Notes under the pieces: generated by a model
What the model saw: only the letters and a program-made list of their open reading frames with translations
What the model was told of the DNA's origin: nothing
Databases searched by the model: none
Source: JAJPGZ01 sp038229295
Lineage (GTDB): Bacteria > Verrucomicrobiota > Verrucomicrobiia > Chthoniobacterales > UBA10450
NCBI GenBank assembly: GCA_038229295.1
Contig: JBBROO010000012.1
Span: forward strand, 1 to 64,000
DNA: 64,000 nt
Direction of reading: 5' to 3'
In this document: positions 32,399 to 42,207 of the stretch, in pieces
Layout: each line of letters opens with the position of its first letter
Position numbering within the stretch: the first letter of the stretch is position 1
Position numbers and translations under genes: made by a program

Positions 32399-34777
32399 TC
32401 ACTTCTTTGCGGCCGCATTGCGATAAGCCAGCCACGCGTTCCAGGCGCGCTCCCAATTTTCTTTCATGGCCCAGCATTGCGCTTCGAGAAAACGGAAATA
32501 GGCGGGCGAATTCGCGCGTTCGCTGAAGTGGCGCACGGTCACGAGCGCGTCGTCGATGCGGCCGCGTTTGATCTGCTCGTGGTAGAGCGCGTAGCCAGTT
32601 CCGTAATTGTCCGGGCTGCTGACGTAACGCTGCTGCAAATCTTCCAGCGTCTCGTTGCCGGACGAGCGCGGCAATGCGACGGCGTCGCCGAAGCGCTGCG
32701 TCAATTCGTAAGCGGCGCGAAAATCATTTTTGCTCGCGCGGTATTTCGCCATGCCAAACCAGGCGAACGGCATCCAATGCGAATGCGTCTGCACGGTTTG
32801 CGCAAGTTGATCGAGATTGCCGCGTTCCGACCACAATGCGAACAGCGCGAGTTTTTCTGGTTCTGTTAGGCCATTCAATTCGGGATCGCGCGCGGACAAC
32901 ATGCCGATGCCGCGATCGAAGGCCGCGCCAGAAGTGCGGCTTAGATACGCGAGAGCGAGATCAGGTTGCCCGAATCCTATCTCTTCCAGAATGCGCGCGA
33001 CTTCGGGGCTGCCCATCGCCGCGTTCGTAAGCATGCTCGCGTAAACCTCAGCGCGATGCGGGCCCGCACGGCGCAAAGCCTCGCGCCACGCGGTCGCGGC
33101 CAACATCGGACGTAATGGAAGCCACGCGCTGCCTTCGGCGAACGGCACCTCGTAGGCGTTCGGTTCAAGAAAACGGGCGCGCCGAAAGTCATCCAATGCG
33201 TTCTGCCACTGCTTCGCGCCGAGCTCGCCCAGCGCGCGTGTGAAATAGAGTTGCCAATCTAATGGCGCCCACAAAAGACCGCGTGTGCTAATGGTAATCG
33301 CTTCGGAGAAATTGCGCGCACGGTTGGCGCTGGGCGCGAGTTGTTTTGCATTTGAAACGCCGACTGAACCAGGGACGAGCATTTTCCCACGCACCGCGAC
33401 AATCCATGACACTCCGCTCAGGAGGAGAATAATTCCGATAAGCCGAAATGTGGGCGCGATCGCGCGACTTGGTTTTAGATTGAGTGGCCGATGCAACGAC
33501 ATGCCGAGCAGAAACAATCCGGCGAAGACGGTGCCGACACGATGACCGCTAACATCGACAAGTCCATGCACGGCGAAGGCGAGCGCGGCGACAAGCGCGG
33601 CCAAACGGAAACGTTGATTCGTTCCTTCCTGCAACGGCAGCACACGTCGAACAATCAGCGCCGCCCCGCCGATGATGAGCACAACCGCAGGCCAACCGAG
33701 TTCGGCCCACGTCCAGAGCCAGTCGCTTTCCGGATGGAGCGCGCGCGAATCGGCAAATGATTGATCGCGAAAGATGGCGAAGACCGCATCGAAATTTCCG
33801 AGACCGACTCCGCACCACGGCGATGCGCGAATAAGATCGAAGGTGTCGTGGAAAATCTTCCAACGAAAATCGGTCGACATTCCCGTGCCGCCCAGGCCGT
33901 GCAGGTGGAAGCGTTCCAACGTTTGTCCGCCTAAAATCAGAATCGCGCTCAGCAAAAGAAGCAGAAAAGAAAAGCCGAGGGCGATGCGCGCGCCGGAGCG
34001 TTGACGCAGCGCTACCACCAGAATCCAGAGCGCGCTGCCGGCGACGAGAATGGCGAGACCCGCTCGCGAAAAATTTAGGAGGATGGCAGCCAGCAAGATC
34101 GACAATGCCGGGAGCCAAACGAGCCAGCGTTTGCGGCCGCGGCGCAGGTCGTCCTGACCGCACGCGAGCAGGAGGATCGAGGTGATGCCGAAGAGATCGG
34201 CGGTTTGATTTCGATTTGGGAACGGGCCGAAGTTGCGCTGATTAATCCAGAACGGAAAGGCGGCGTGCATGAGATGAAGCAAGATCGACATCGCAGCCAG
34301 AGAAACGACGCCGGTAACAAAAAACCGAAGTTGAAAACGGACGGCGCGAAGTTCGATTTCCTGCGTGCTGACGGTATAGAGCCAGGTCATGCCGCCGAGC
34401 AGACTAACGAGCGCGCTCGCCGTCATCCACGGTTGCGGTGAAACATTGGTCGGAAGCGAAATGCCGAAGTCTTCAGCGAGCGCCGTTCGCCACTGCGGAA
34501 ATAAAAACCAATGCGCCGGTAAATACGCGACCAATGCCAGCGCCAGCAAAGCCGCGAACACGCCATTGAAAGCGAGACCAAGCGACAAGCGCGGGGGTTG
34601 GATAAGAATGAACAATCCTAGAATCGCGAGCACGATTCCCTCAGCCCATTTTTTCGTGCCGCCGCCAAGGAAACAGGCCAGGACCGGCAGCAACGCGATG
34701 ACAATGTTGCTGAGGGAATTTCCCCCGGGCAACGCGCGTCTTTTGCGGCTTGGAGATTGGCTGGCGGATTCTGGCAT
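32399..34777 (-). CDS. O-antigen ligase-like membrane protein with C-terminal TPR-like region
   Basis: The 792-residue protein has an N-terminal polytopic part (residues about 20-450) with the Wzy/WaaL-type segment (FRDQSFADSRALHPESDWLW, GLVDVSGHRVG). A C-terminal soluble part of about 320 residues with helical, TPR-like repeats follows (FTRALGELGAKQWQNALDDF). Such fusions are seen among Wzy_C proteins. It could ligate or polymerise the exopolysaccharide. It is the first gene of a minus-strand run divergent from the glycosylphosphotransferase. Confidence 0.75.
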   Translation of the reverse strand: MPESASQSPSRKRRALPGGNSLSNIVIALLPVLACFLGGGTKKWAEGIVLAILGLFILIQPPRLSLGLAFNGVFAALLALALVAYLPAHWFLFPQWRTALAEDFGISLPTNVSPQPWMTASALVSLLGGMTWLYTVSTQEIELRAVRFQLRFFVTGVVSLAAMSILLHLMHAAFPFWINQRNFGPFPNRNQTADLFGITSILLLACGQDDLRRGRKRWLVWLPALSILLAAILLNFSRAGLAILVAGSALWILVVALRQRSGARIALGFSFLLLLLSAILILGGQTLERFHLHGLGGTGMSTDFRWKIFHDTFDLIRASPWCGVGLGNFDAVFAIFRDQSFADSRALHPESDWLWTWAELGWPAVVLIIGGAALIVRRVLPLQEGTNQRFRLAALVAALAFAVHGLVDVSGHRVGTVFAGLFLLGMSLHRPLNLKPSRAIAPTFRLIGIILLLSGVSWIVAVRGKMLVPGSVGVSNAKQLAPSANRARNFSEAITISTRGLLWAPLDWQLYFTRALGELGAKQWQNALDDFRRARFLEPNAYEVPFAEGSAWLPLRPMLAATAWREALRRAGPHRAEVYASMLTNAAMGSPEVARILEEIGFGQPDLALAYLSRTSGAAFDRGIGMLSARDPELNGLTEPEKLALFALWSERGNLDQLAQTVQTHSHWMPFAWFGMAKYRASKNDFRAAYELTQRFGDAVALPRSSGNETLEDLQQRYVSSPDNYGTGYALYHEQIKRGRIDDALVTVRHFSERANSPAYFRFLEAQCWAMKENWERAWNAWLAYRNAAAKK

Positions 34778-34931
34778 TAGCCGGGAAGAGATACCATGGT
34801 ATGGGAATGGCTAGTTAGATCGACAATTCGATGCGGATAACGAGCCAGGCCACCATCTTGGCCACCAGTTTACCACGAGTTGAAGGGGCGCCGCCATCGC
34901 GTACTCTCAACGCTGCCGGACGCTCATAGTC

Positions 34932-36335
34932 ATGCTGACGCAACGCAAGGAAGGTCTCTACCGCCTTTTCCTTTTCTGCCAGATCCTCATCGTCGCCCTT
35001 CTCTTTTGGTTAGGCGTCTGGGTGATGGTCAGCTTTTATTCGCCCGGCGCCGATCTGACGTGGCGACGTTACAGCATCTATTGCGGTCTGCTTGTCCTCG
35101 GCATGTTGCTGGAATCATTCACGCGCGAAGGTTCGAAAAACTATTTTTTGCAGAACGAATTGCTGCGGCAACATCGCCTCAGTCTGCGCCAGACCATCGC
35201 GAGCATCAGCATGCTCGTCCTGTATCTCATCGCGACCAAAGACGCGTTCATCTCGCGAATTTTCTTTTTCAATTTCGTGCCGTGGCTTTACGTCGCGCTT
35301 TTGTTTTCGCACTACTATCTGCCGCCGCTCCTCGCCCGCACAATTTTCCGACGCGAAGACAAAACGTTATTGATCGGCACACCGGAAAAAGCGGCGGCGC
35401 TGCGCGATTGGCTTCGGCGCAAAGCGGAAATTGGATTGCGCACCGTCGGTTTAATTTCGGACGATAAGATCGACATCGTGCCCTCCGGCATTCCGCCGGT
35501 GCTCGGCCGCTCCAAAGATTTAGAGCGAATCATTCGCGAGCGCGAGATTACGCAGGTCATCCTGCTCGAGTTTCCGCTCTTCAACGAAATCAACTGGGAG
35601 ATCATTCGCACGTGCGATCATCTCGGCGTCCGTCTACTCATCGTCAGCGACCTCGAAGAAAAGCTGCGGCATTCCGTCACGCACTTCGAGGATGACGGCT
35701 TCCGTTTCATCGGCTTGCGCGAAGAGCCGCTCGAAAATCCGCTTAACCGTTTTTTCAAGCGCGCACTCGATCTTGCTATCGCCATTCCGGTCATGCTCTG
35801 CATTTTCCCAGTGTTCGCTGTCATTGTCTGGATGGCGCAACGATTCCAGTCACCCGGTCCGCTCCTGCACGTGCAAACGCGCGCCGGCATGCAAAATCGA
35901 CAATTCACGATTTACAAATTTCGCACCATGCGCGCGAACAATGGCGAGGTCACGCGACAAGCCAGCAACAACGACGAGCGTGTTTATCCGCTCGGAAAAA
36001 TCTTCCGCAAGCTCAGCATCGACGAGATTCCACAATTCTGGAACGTGCTCCAGGGCGACATGAGCATCGTCGGCCCGCGTCCGCATCTCATCGAACACAA
36101 CAACCAGTTTTCGCAGTTGATGGCGAACTATCATGTGCGCGCGTTTATCAAACCGGGCATCACCGGTCTCGCGCAGGTGCGCGGTTATCGCGGCGAAGCC
36201 CGCGATAACGCCGACATCGAAAATCGCGTCGCCTGCGACATCGAATATCTGGAGAACTGGAACTTCTCTCTCGAATGCGCAATTATTCTGCGCACGTTCG
36301 CGCAGGTCGTCGTTCCGCCGCGAACGGCTTATTGA
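34932..36335 (+). CDS. Exopolysaccharide polyprenyl glycosylphosphotransferase (WcaJ/WbaP-like)
   Basis: This enzyme starts repeat-unit synthesis by moving a sugar-1-phosphate onto undecaprenyl phosphate. The 467-residue product has four N-terminal membrane helices, a CoA-binding-like middle domain and the catalytic C-terminal domain from about residue 270 (KRALDLAIAIPVM, YKFRTMRAN, KLSIDEIPQFWNVLQGDMS, VGPRP). It is one of two + genes in the locus and has its own 154-bp upstream gap with a variant dispersed motif (34816). Its stop overlaps the convergent glycosyltransferase by 7 bp. Confidence 0.92.
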   Translation: MLTQRKEGLYRLFLFCQILIVALLFWLGVWVMVSFYSPGADLTWRRYSIYCGLLVLGMLLESFTREGSKNYFLQNELLRQHRLSLRQTIASISMLVLYLIATKDAFISRIFFFNFVPWLYVALLFSHYYLPPLLARTIFRREDKTLLIGTPEKAAALRDWLRRKAEIGLRTVGLISDDKIDIVPSGIPPVLGRSKDLERIIREREITQVILLEFPLFNEINWEIIRTCDHLGVRLLIVSDLEEKLRHSVTHFEDDGFRFIGLREEPLENPLNRFFKRALDLAIAIPVMLCIFPVFAVIVWMAQRFQSPGPLLHVQTRAGMQNRQFTIYKFRTMRANNGEVTRQASNNDERVYPLGKIFRKLSIDEIPQFWNVLQGDMSIVGPRPHLIEHNNQFSQLMANYHVRAFIKPGITGLAQVRGYRGEARDNADIENRVACDIEYLENWNFSLECAIILRTFAQVVVPPRTAY

Positions 36336-37546
36336 GCGACGCTCTTGAGTTGCTCAATAAAATCCGCCAGCAATTTACGCTGATCGAACCGCGCGACATA
36401 GGCGCGACCATTCACGCCCCACTGACGTAGCGGTTGTCGATCTTGCGCCAGATCGCGAAACGTCTGCGCAAGCTTCGTCGCGTTCCCCGGCAACACATTG
36501 ACGCCGAATCGGCCTTCATTCACTGCTTTCGCCAACGCACTTTCGTCATCCGCAACGGTCACGACCGGGCTTTCGTGCGCGAGCGTGACCAGAAGTTTGC
36601 TCGGGAAGAATGCATTCCCAGATCCGCTTTGCTGCGTGATCAACGAAACGTCCGCGTCCACCAACAACTCCTGGTACTCGCGCCCAAAATGCAGCGGCAA
36701 CATCGAAACGTTGGCAAGATGTCGATCTTGCACCGCCTTCTCCAGTGCCGCGCGCTCGGCGCCGTCGCCGCAAAGAACGATGCGAATTGTTCTCTCCCCG
36801 CGAAGTTGCTCTGCCACATCGAGTAGTACATCCAAGCCCTGCTTTACGCCGAGATTGCCGGCGTAGATCGCCAGAAAATCATCGGCGCCAAAACCGTGAC
36901 GAGCGCGAAAAGTTCCGCGCGCCGGAATCTCATCCGGGATAACGACGCCGTTCGGAAACAGGATAAGCTTGTCGTTAGGCACACCTTTGCGGCGAAACGC
37001 GTCCACGATTTCGTCGCTGATTCCGGAAACGCGCGCCGCGTGTTCGTAAGCAAAGGCTTCGAGCCAATACAACGCGCGCGTGAACCACCCCTGCCGCAGC
37101 ATTCCCAATCCAACCGCGGCGTCCGGTTGCAAATCCTGTACATGAAAAACAAACGGCGCTTGTTTGATTTGAGTGACGAACCACGCGGCCATGCCGAGCA
37201 ACAACGGCGGCGAGACCGCGATATAAACGTCAGCTCGTTTGAGCGAGAGAATTTTTAGCGTCGATGTCGCGATGAAAGTCGCTTCGTGAATGATTCGCTT
37301 CCATGCCGAAACTTGCGCGGGAACAAAATGCCAGCAGCGATGGACGCGCACGCCATTCACGCGCTCGCTCCGAAATAGAACATGTCGATCTTGCGGAAGT
37401 TTTTGCCACGTCGGGTAATACGGAAACGTCGTCACCATCTCGACATCGACGCCTTTGCTCTGTAGAAATTCGCACAGCGCGACATTGTGCGGCGAAATGC
37501 CGGTGATCTCGGGCGCGTAATTAATCCCCCAGACGATGATCCGCAT
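36329..37546 (-). CDS. Glycosyltransferase family 4, WcaI-like
   Basis: The 405-residue GT-B protein has the N-terminal GINYAPEITGISPHN motif of WcaI-type enzymes and the C-terminal donor site (GKLL-like FFPSKLLVTLAHESPVV). It most likely adds a sugar to the lipid-linked repeat unit in the cytoplasm. ATG 37546 shares one base with the upstream stop (TGATG). Dispersed motifs at 36434, 36719 and 37382 each encode a QDR triplet followed by Q or H (QDRQ, QDRH, QDRH), a clear case of one reading phase being reused. Confidence 0.85.
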   Translation of the reverse strand: MRIIVWGINYAPEITGISPHNVALCEFLQSKGVDVEMVTTFPYYPTWQKLPQDRHVLFRSERVNGVRVHRCWHFVPAQVSAWKRIIHEATFIATSTLKILSLKRADVYIAVSPPLLLGMAAWFVTQIKQAPFVFHVQDLQPDAAVGLGMLRQGWFTRALYWLEAFAYEHAARVSGISDEIVDAFRRKGVPNDKLILFPNGVVIPDEIPARGTFRARHGFGADDFLAIYAGNLGVKQGLDVLLDVAEQLRGERTIRIVLCGDGAERAALEKAVQDRHLANVSMLPLHFGREYQELLVDADVSLITQQSGSGNAFFPSKLLVTLAHESPVVTVADDESALAKAVNEGRFGVNVLPGNATKLAQTFRDLAQDRQPLRQWGVNGRAYVARFDQRKLLADFIEQLKSVAQ

Positions 37547-38403
37547 CACTCGCGCTCAGAGCGTCGGCGCAGCTCGTAAGTTTTGGCCACGGACAGGAAT
37601 TCGTAAACCGCGTGCAGCCGCGCGAAATAATAACCGTCGCGACCATCAAGAAATCCCTTCTGCCAAACGTAAATGTAGAGAAAACGAAGCAGCGGCCGAA
37701 ACGGCAAACGCTGCGACAATGCTTTTAGCTTTCGCCGAAGATCGACATGTTCATGCGCGAAGTTGTCGGCCTCTTTGCCTAACTGTCCACCAGCGGCCAC
37801 GCGCGCTTCCCAATTCGAATAGCGATTGTGCTTCTCGATGAAAACTTCGACTGAAGGAAAAGCGTGATGCTCCATTTCACATCTAAGCCGCGCCGTCGCT
37901 CCTTTCACCACGACGTGCTCGTGCACTTCGTTGTCACCGCTGTCCGTTTCGGCCGCGGTTAGTTTTTCATAACGGCCCAGGGCATGCCGGAATAAGCGAA
38001 GATTCCAGTTCGGATAATAGGAATGCCGCAACCGGCGGCCGAGAAAAATGAAATACCGATTGATCCAGTAACCCGCGAGCGCGCCCGCGTTTGCGATGGC
38101 GCTGGCAAATTCAGATTCTGCTTCCGCGGGCAAAACCTCGTCCGCGTCCAGAATGAAAATCCATTCGTGTTTGAATGGCAGATTCTCCAGCGCCCAATTT
38201 TTCTTCTTCGGCCAGGTAGCGTTGAATTGAAATTGGACGACCTTGCCGCCGAGGCGTTCCGCGATTTCAATCGAACCATCTGTGCTCTGCGAATCGACCA
38301 CAAAGATTTCGTCGGCCCATTGGATGCAGCCGAGACAGCGAGAAAGATTCTCCGCTTCGTTTTTGATCGGCACGATGACCGACACCGGAACTTTTATTTT
38401 CAT
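37546..38403 (-). CDS. Glycosyltransferase family 2 (WaaE/KdtX-like)
   Basis: The 285-residue GT-A protein has VSVIVPIKNEAENLSRCL, the DSQSTDGS stretch and the DADEVLP metal-binding motif. The pattern fits LPS-core beta-1,4-glucosyltransferase-like proteins. The W-K-K-K-N-W insertion after the first domain is typical of the group. ATG 38403 gives a TGATG junction with the upstream gene; GTG 38406 is an alternative. A dispersed motif at 37738 encodes HVDLR. Confidence 0.85.
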   Translation of the reverse strand: MKIKVPVSVIVPIKNEAENLSRCLGCIQWADEIFVVDSQSTDGSIEIAERLGGKVVQFQFNATWPKKKNWALENLPFKHEWIFILDADEVLPAEAESEFASAIANAGALAGYWINRYFIFLGRRLRHSYYPNWNLRLFRHALGRYEKLTAAETDSGDNEVHEHVVVKGATARLRCEMEHHAFPSVEVFIEKHNRYSNWEARVAAGGQLGKEADNFAHEHVDLRRKLKALSQRLPFRPLLRFLYIYVWQKGFLDGRDGYYFARLHAVYEFLSVAKTYELRRRSERE

Positions 38404-39356
38404 CACAAGATCGACATCGTATGAAGGCGATAGCGCACGGCATCGCGCAGCGCCGCTCCGAACAATTCGAGGGCCCAGCGCAATTTTCCTCGATCGCCGG
38501 ACCGGACAAATTCGCCAAAGGCCTTTAGGCCAACTTTGACATGACGAAGCGGCCGAAAGGAAGCGCGATAAAAATGCGCAGCGGCCCGAACGGTCGCAGC
38601 CTCTTCATCCGTGCGTGGTTGAAAGCGGTCCCATTTCTTGCGGAACAAACTGTAGGCGTGCATCAGCCGCGGCGCATCGTTCATGGCGTTATCGCGATGG
38701 ACACGCTTTCGGTAAAGCCGGTCGGGCAGATAATGAACTTTCCCTAGTAACGCCATCTTGCAGAATAAATCAGTGTCTTCGTGCGGCCAAAACTCCGTCG
38801 TCCATCCGCCCGCTTCAGCAAACACCGACCGGCGGAACATGGCAAAGGGACCCTGGCCGGTGGCGCAGTAAAACGTCGCGAATGGAGTTTCGTATTCGTT
38901 AGGTCCGAGCGCTCTTGGAATTCCCAACCGCGATGGCGCCCAGCGGCTTCGCGTCTTCGGACGTGCATTCGTTCCATCGACGTCAACTTCCTGGAATTGA
39001 CAGCCGGCGATGCAGACGTCTGAGTGGGCCTCGATATATTCGCTCAAAACGCGCAGTGCATTCGGTTCGAGCATGTCGTCGTGATCCAGGAAAAGTAAAT
39101 ATCGAGAATCCGTCGACGCCATGCTCGCACCAAGATTACGTGCGGCACACGTTCCCATGTTCAATTCATTCGCAACGCGAATGCGGAAATCGCGCATTGC
39201 CAGCGCAGACAGCAAATCCGCGGTGCCATCGCTGCTTCCATCATCAATCAAAATGTATTCCCAATCCGCGATGTCCTGGTTTTGGACGCTGGCCACGGTG
39301 TCGGCGATGAACGCCCGCGAATTATAGCACGGAGTAACGACCGTTATTTTGCTCAT
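38403..39356 (-). CDS. Glycosyltransferase family 2
   Basis: The 317-residue GT-A protein starts at MSKITVVTPCYNSRAF and has the DDGSSDGTADLL and LDHDDMLEPNA motifs; the DHDD is the metal-binding DxD. The longer open frame to 39422 adds 22 residues without similarity. The last codons are supplied by the dispersed motif at 38407, which encodes MSIL directly before the TGA. It is coupled to the next glycosyltransferase by a 1-base overlap. Confidence 0.85.
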   Translation of the reverse strand: MSKITVVTPCYNSRAFIADTVASVQNQDIADWEYILIDDGSSDGTADLLSALAMRDFRIRVANELNMGTCAARNLGASMASTDSRYLLFLDHDDMLEPNALRVLSEYIEAHSDVCIAGCQFQEVDVDGTNARPKTRSRWAPSRLGIPRALGPNEYETPFATFYCATGQGPFAMFRRSVFAEAGGWTTEFWPHEDTDLFCKMALLGKVHYLPDRLYRKRVHRDNAMNDAPRLMHAYSLFRKKWDRFQPRTDEEAATVRAAAHFYRASFRPLRHVKVGLKAFGEFVRSGDRGKLRWALELFGAALRDAVRYRLHTMSIL

Positions 39357-39360
39357 CAAG

Positions 39361-39921
39361 CTACGTGCGCGATCGCAAAACTTTGCACGGATTCCCCGCG
39401 GCAAACACATCCTCGGGAACATTGCGCGTGACGACGGAGCATGCGCCGATAACGCTGCGCGCGCCGATCGTTACTCCCGGCAAAACAAACGCACGCGCGC
39501 CGACGAACGCGTCTTCGCCGATGTCGATCTTAGCCGTAACCAGCGGAATCTGCGTTCGCGAAAAATCGTGGCTGCCGGTGCTGAGATACACTTCCTGCGC
39601 GACGGTCGCGCGCGCGCCGATCTCGATTTCGCCTAACGTGTAGGCATTCGCGCGATCGCCCAGGCACGCGCGATCGTGCAACGTCAGGTTCCATGGAATG
39701 GCGATACGCGCGCGTTGATGCACAAACGGCGTGCCGTCGATCCTGGCGTCGAACACGCGCAACCAAAAAAGCCGCCACTCGTTCAGCGGCTTCGGCGTCC
39801 AGACGCAAAAAAGCGTCCAGCAAATTTCCCAAAGCACGCGCCGAAAGCGATCGCTTGCTTTCCACGGCGACGCGAATTGCGATTCTTGTTTCTGGTCGAC
39901 TGCCTGTAATGGTTCGGCCAT
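39361..39921 (-). CDS. WcaF-like hexapeptide acetyltransferase
   Basis: The 186-residue protein has a WcaF-type N-terminus (LWEICWTLFCVWTPKPLNEWRLFWLR) and a left-handed beta-helix with GSHDFSRTQIPLV holding the catalytic histidine, ending NPCKVLR. It probably O-acetylates a sugar of the exopolysaccharide. It sits between glycosyltransferase genes on the same strand. A dispersed motif at 39521 encodes AKIDIGEDA in the beta-helix; another (39938) lies upstream of the start. Confidence 0.88.
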   Translation of the reverse strand: MAEPLQAVDQKQESQFASPWKASDRFRRVLWEICWTLFCVWTPKPLNEWRLFWLRVFDARIDGTPFVHQRARIAIPWNLTLHDRACLGDRANAYTLGEIEIGARATVAQEVYLSTGSHDFSRTQIPLVTAKIDIGEDAFVGARAFVLPGVTIGARSVIGACSVVTRNVPEDVFAAGNPCKVLRSRT

Positions 39922-39957
39922 CAGCTAAAAAAGTTCGATGTCGATCTTGTCATTCAT

Positions 39958-41064
39958 TCACGATTGCGCCAGCAAGCTGGCAAAGTCGTCCAGGTAACGT
40001 TGCGCGATCGGTTCGAGGGCAAATTCAGCAGCTTTCACGCGCGCCGCATCTCCGATTTTCCCGAATTCGTCCGAGTCGAGGCGTAGCATGTGACCGAGCC
40101 GGTCCGCCAACGCATCGACGCCGCCGCGATGATCGAACACAAAACCGGTGACGCCGTCTTCGATGTAATCACGGAAACAATCTAAATTCGAAACCAGCGG
40201 CACGCATCCATTCGCCATCGCTTCAATCGGCGCGACCGGAAATGCCTCACCGGTTTCGGCCAGCGAAGGGTAAGCAAAAATTTTCGCGGATCGATATTGC
40301 GCCGTTAGTTCGGCTTCATCAAAAATCGCGCCCCGCCATTCCACCTGCCCGCCAAGCTGCTGCATCTTGTGCAGGAAATCGTTTCCGCCGCCGCCCAAAT
40401 GCGTTTCGTGCGGCCCAACGATGACGAGTTTCCAATCGGAAAGAACTTCCGGCGGTAGCTTCCCGAACGCGCGGACGAGCAACTCGATTCCTTTTTCCGG
40501 ATGAACGCGACCGACAAACAAAACGGTCCTCGATCGCGCCGCCTTCGAAATGTTCTCGATGCGGAACGGAACCGGATTTGGAATCACGCGAACCTTCGCG
40601 CGTAACTGCGGCGCTTGCGCAAGGATGGCATCGGCGATCGCGCGTGAGACCGCGAGTAACCGCGCCACGTGCGCGTAGCAGCGCATCTGGCCTTTTGGTC
40701 CGCGTTGCACATGAACGTAAACCAACCCTCGCTTCGTTGTCCGCTCGATGATCGGCAACCAAAACGTATTCGTCACCAGAATGTCAGCCTTCGGCAGAAT
40801 CCGACGAACGCGCAACGAATAGATAAGATCGAGAAACTTCAGCCTAACGAGAGACCGTGGCTGGTCGGAACCGCGCACGCGAAGGTGCGTGACGCCTCCG
40901 ATCTTCTCCGTGTTCGGCAAACTTGGATGCGTCCGCGATATCTGCACGACTTCGTGGCCGCGCCGCGCGAATTCCTGACCGAGCGCGAACCAGACTTTCT
41001 CGACTGCTCCGCCCATGATTGGCGGCACCGGAAAAAATGCGCCGAGGACAATGGTGATTTTCAT
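39958..41064 (-). CDS. Glycosyltransferase family 4
   Basis: The 368-residue GT-B protein has an acceptor-side GGAVEKVWFALGQEF motif and the donor-site pattern VGRVHPEKGIELLVRAF, ending with the E-x7-E region (ETGEAFPVAPIEAMANG). It likely extends the repeat unit. ATG 41064 overlaps the upstream glycosyltransferase stop by 4 bp. No exact dispersed motif lies inside its 1.1 kb. Confidence 0.88.
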   Translation of the reverse strand: MKITIVLGAFFPVPPIMGGAVEKVWFALGQEFARRGHEVVQISRTHPSLPNTEKIGGVTHLRVRGSDQPRSLVRLKFLDLIYSLRVRRILPKADILVTNTFWLPIIERTTKRGLVYVHVQRGPKGQMRCYAHVARLLAVSRAIADAILAQAPQLRAKVRVIPNPVPFRIENISKAARSRTVLFVGRVHPEKGIELLVRAFGKLPPEVLSDWKLVIVGPHETHLGGGGNDFLHKMQQLGGQVEWRGAIFDEAELTAQYRSAKIFAYPSLAETGEAFPVAPIEAMANGCVPLVSNLDCFRDYIEDGVTGFVFDHRGGVDALADRLGHMLRLDSDEFGKIGDAARVKAAEFALEPIAQRYLDDFASLLAQS

Positions 41065-42203
41065 TTCGAGCCCACCGGTTCATGCAAGATCGACAACAAC
41101 GAATCGACGGCGCGTTCGATTTGGAAACGTTGCACGAAACATTGGCGCGCATTGTTCCGCATCGTGTCGCGCTCGGCCATCGGCGTGCGCGCCCAGCGCT
41201 CGATTAATTTCTTTGTCCCGGGAAGATCATCCGATTCGACGTAGCCGGCATTATCCAACTGAATCTCGCGCCAGATGTTGACGCGGTCCGAGATGAGCAC
41301 GGGCAGGCTCGCGGCGAGTGCTTCGACGACGGACATTCCGAAATTTTCCTGGTGCGATGGTAAAACAAAAGCGTCGGCGGCAGCGAACGCGCCTTGTTTC
41401 AGTTCGCCTTCTAACATTCCGGTGAACACCACGCGCTCCGCAAGATCGACATCGACCTTGGCCCGCAATGCCTCGGCCCAGCCAATTTGATCCGGCCCGG
41501 CCAGCACGAGTGAAATATCAGAATCGCGCGGCAAAGCGTCGATCAACATGTCACAGCCTTTTTTGGGATGAAGCCGACCGAGAAACAAAAGGATCTTCGT
41601 GTTCCGCAACTGCGGATATTGCGCGAGAAATTTTTCGCCAGCGTTGGCAGAGATTGACGGCGCTTCGATCCCGAGCGGAGAAACACGTTCGCGGCAGCGA
41701 TAGAGCCAAAAAGATTTCCGTGCCTGCACGCGTTCTTCTTCCGAAGTGAAAATGACGGCGGCGGCATCACGCAAGACGCGGTATTCGGCCCAGGGCCAGT
41801 AGAGCCATTTTTTTAGATGCTTGAGCGGAAAAGTTTTTTTGAACCAGGGATCGAGCATGCCATGCGGGAAGACGTAATACGGCGTCGATGATTCCGCGAA
41901 CTGGCGCCACGCGGCGAAGCTCAAGTGCTGCCAAAGACCATTGACGATGACGCGGTCATATCCGGCGGCGTGTTGGCGAAGCCAGTTCGTAAGTGCCGAG
42001 GAATATCGATAGCTTGTTAGGCCGGGGCCGAGCGAGTGGATCGTAAGATCGACATCATTATTCGAGACGACTCCCGTCTCGTCCAAGGTGACGATGTCGA
42101 TCTTGTGGCCGCGTCGAGCGAGGCCGCGGCTGAGCGCGAGAACTGCCGGCGCGACGCCGCCGATCTTCGGATCGAGCGTCTGCACGATTTGCAGAATCTT
42201 CAA
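41061..42203 (-). CDS. Glycosyltransferase family 4
   Basis: The 380-residue GT-B protein has KIGGVAPAVLALSRGLARRG near its N-terminus, LFLGRLHPKKGCDMLIDAL in the donor domain and the SHQENFGMSVVEALA E-x7-E motif. I chose TTG 42203, just after the upstream acyltransferase stop (42208); the open frame to 42284 overlaps that gene without similarity. Five dispersed motifs lie in it (41086, 41442, 42045, 42094 and the neighbour 42583). Confidence 0.87.
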   Translation of the reverse strand: MKILQIVQTLDPKIGGVAPAVLALSRGLARRGHKIDIVTLDETGVVSNNDVDLTIHSLGPGLTSYRYSSALTNWLRQHAAGYDRVIVNGLWQHLSFAAWRQFAESSTPYYVFPHGMLDPWFKKTFPLKHLKKWLYWPWAEYRVLRDAAAVIFTSEEERVQARKSFWLYRCRERVSPLGIEAPSISANAGEKFLAQYPQLRNTKILLFLGRLHPKKGCDMLIDALPRDSDISLVLAGPDQIGWAEALRAKVDVDLAERVVFTGMLEGELKQGAFAAADAFVLPSHQENFGMSVVEALAASLPVLISDRVNIWREIQLDNAGYVESDDLPGTKKLIERWARTPMAERDTMRNNARQCFVQRFQIERAVDSLLSILHEPVGSK

Positions 42204-42207
42204 AGCG

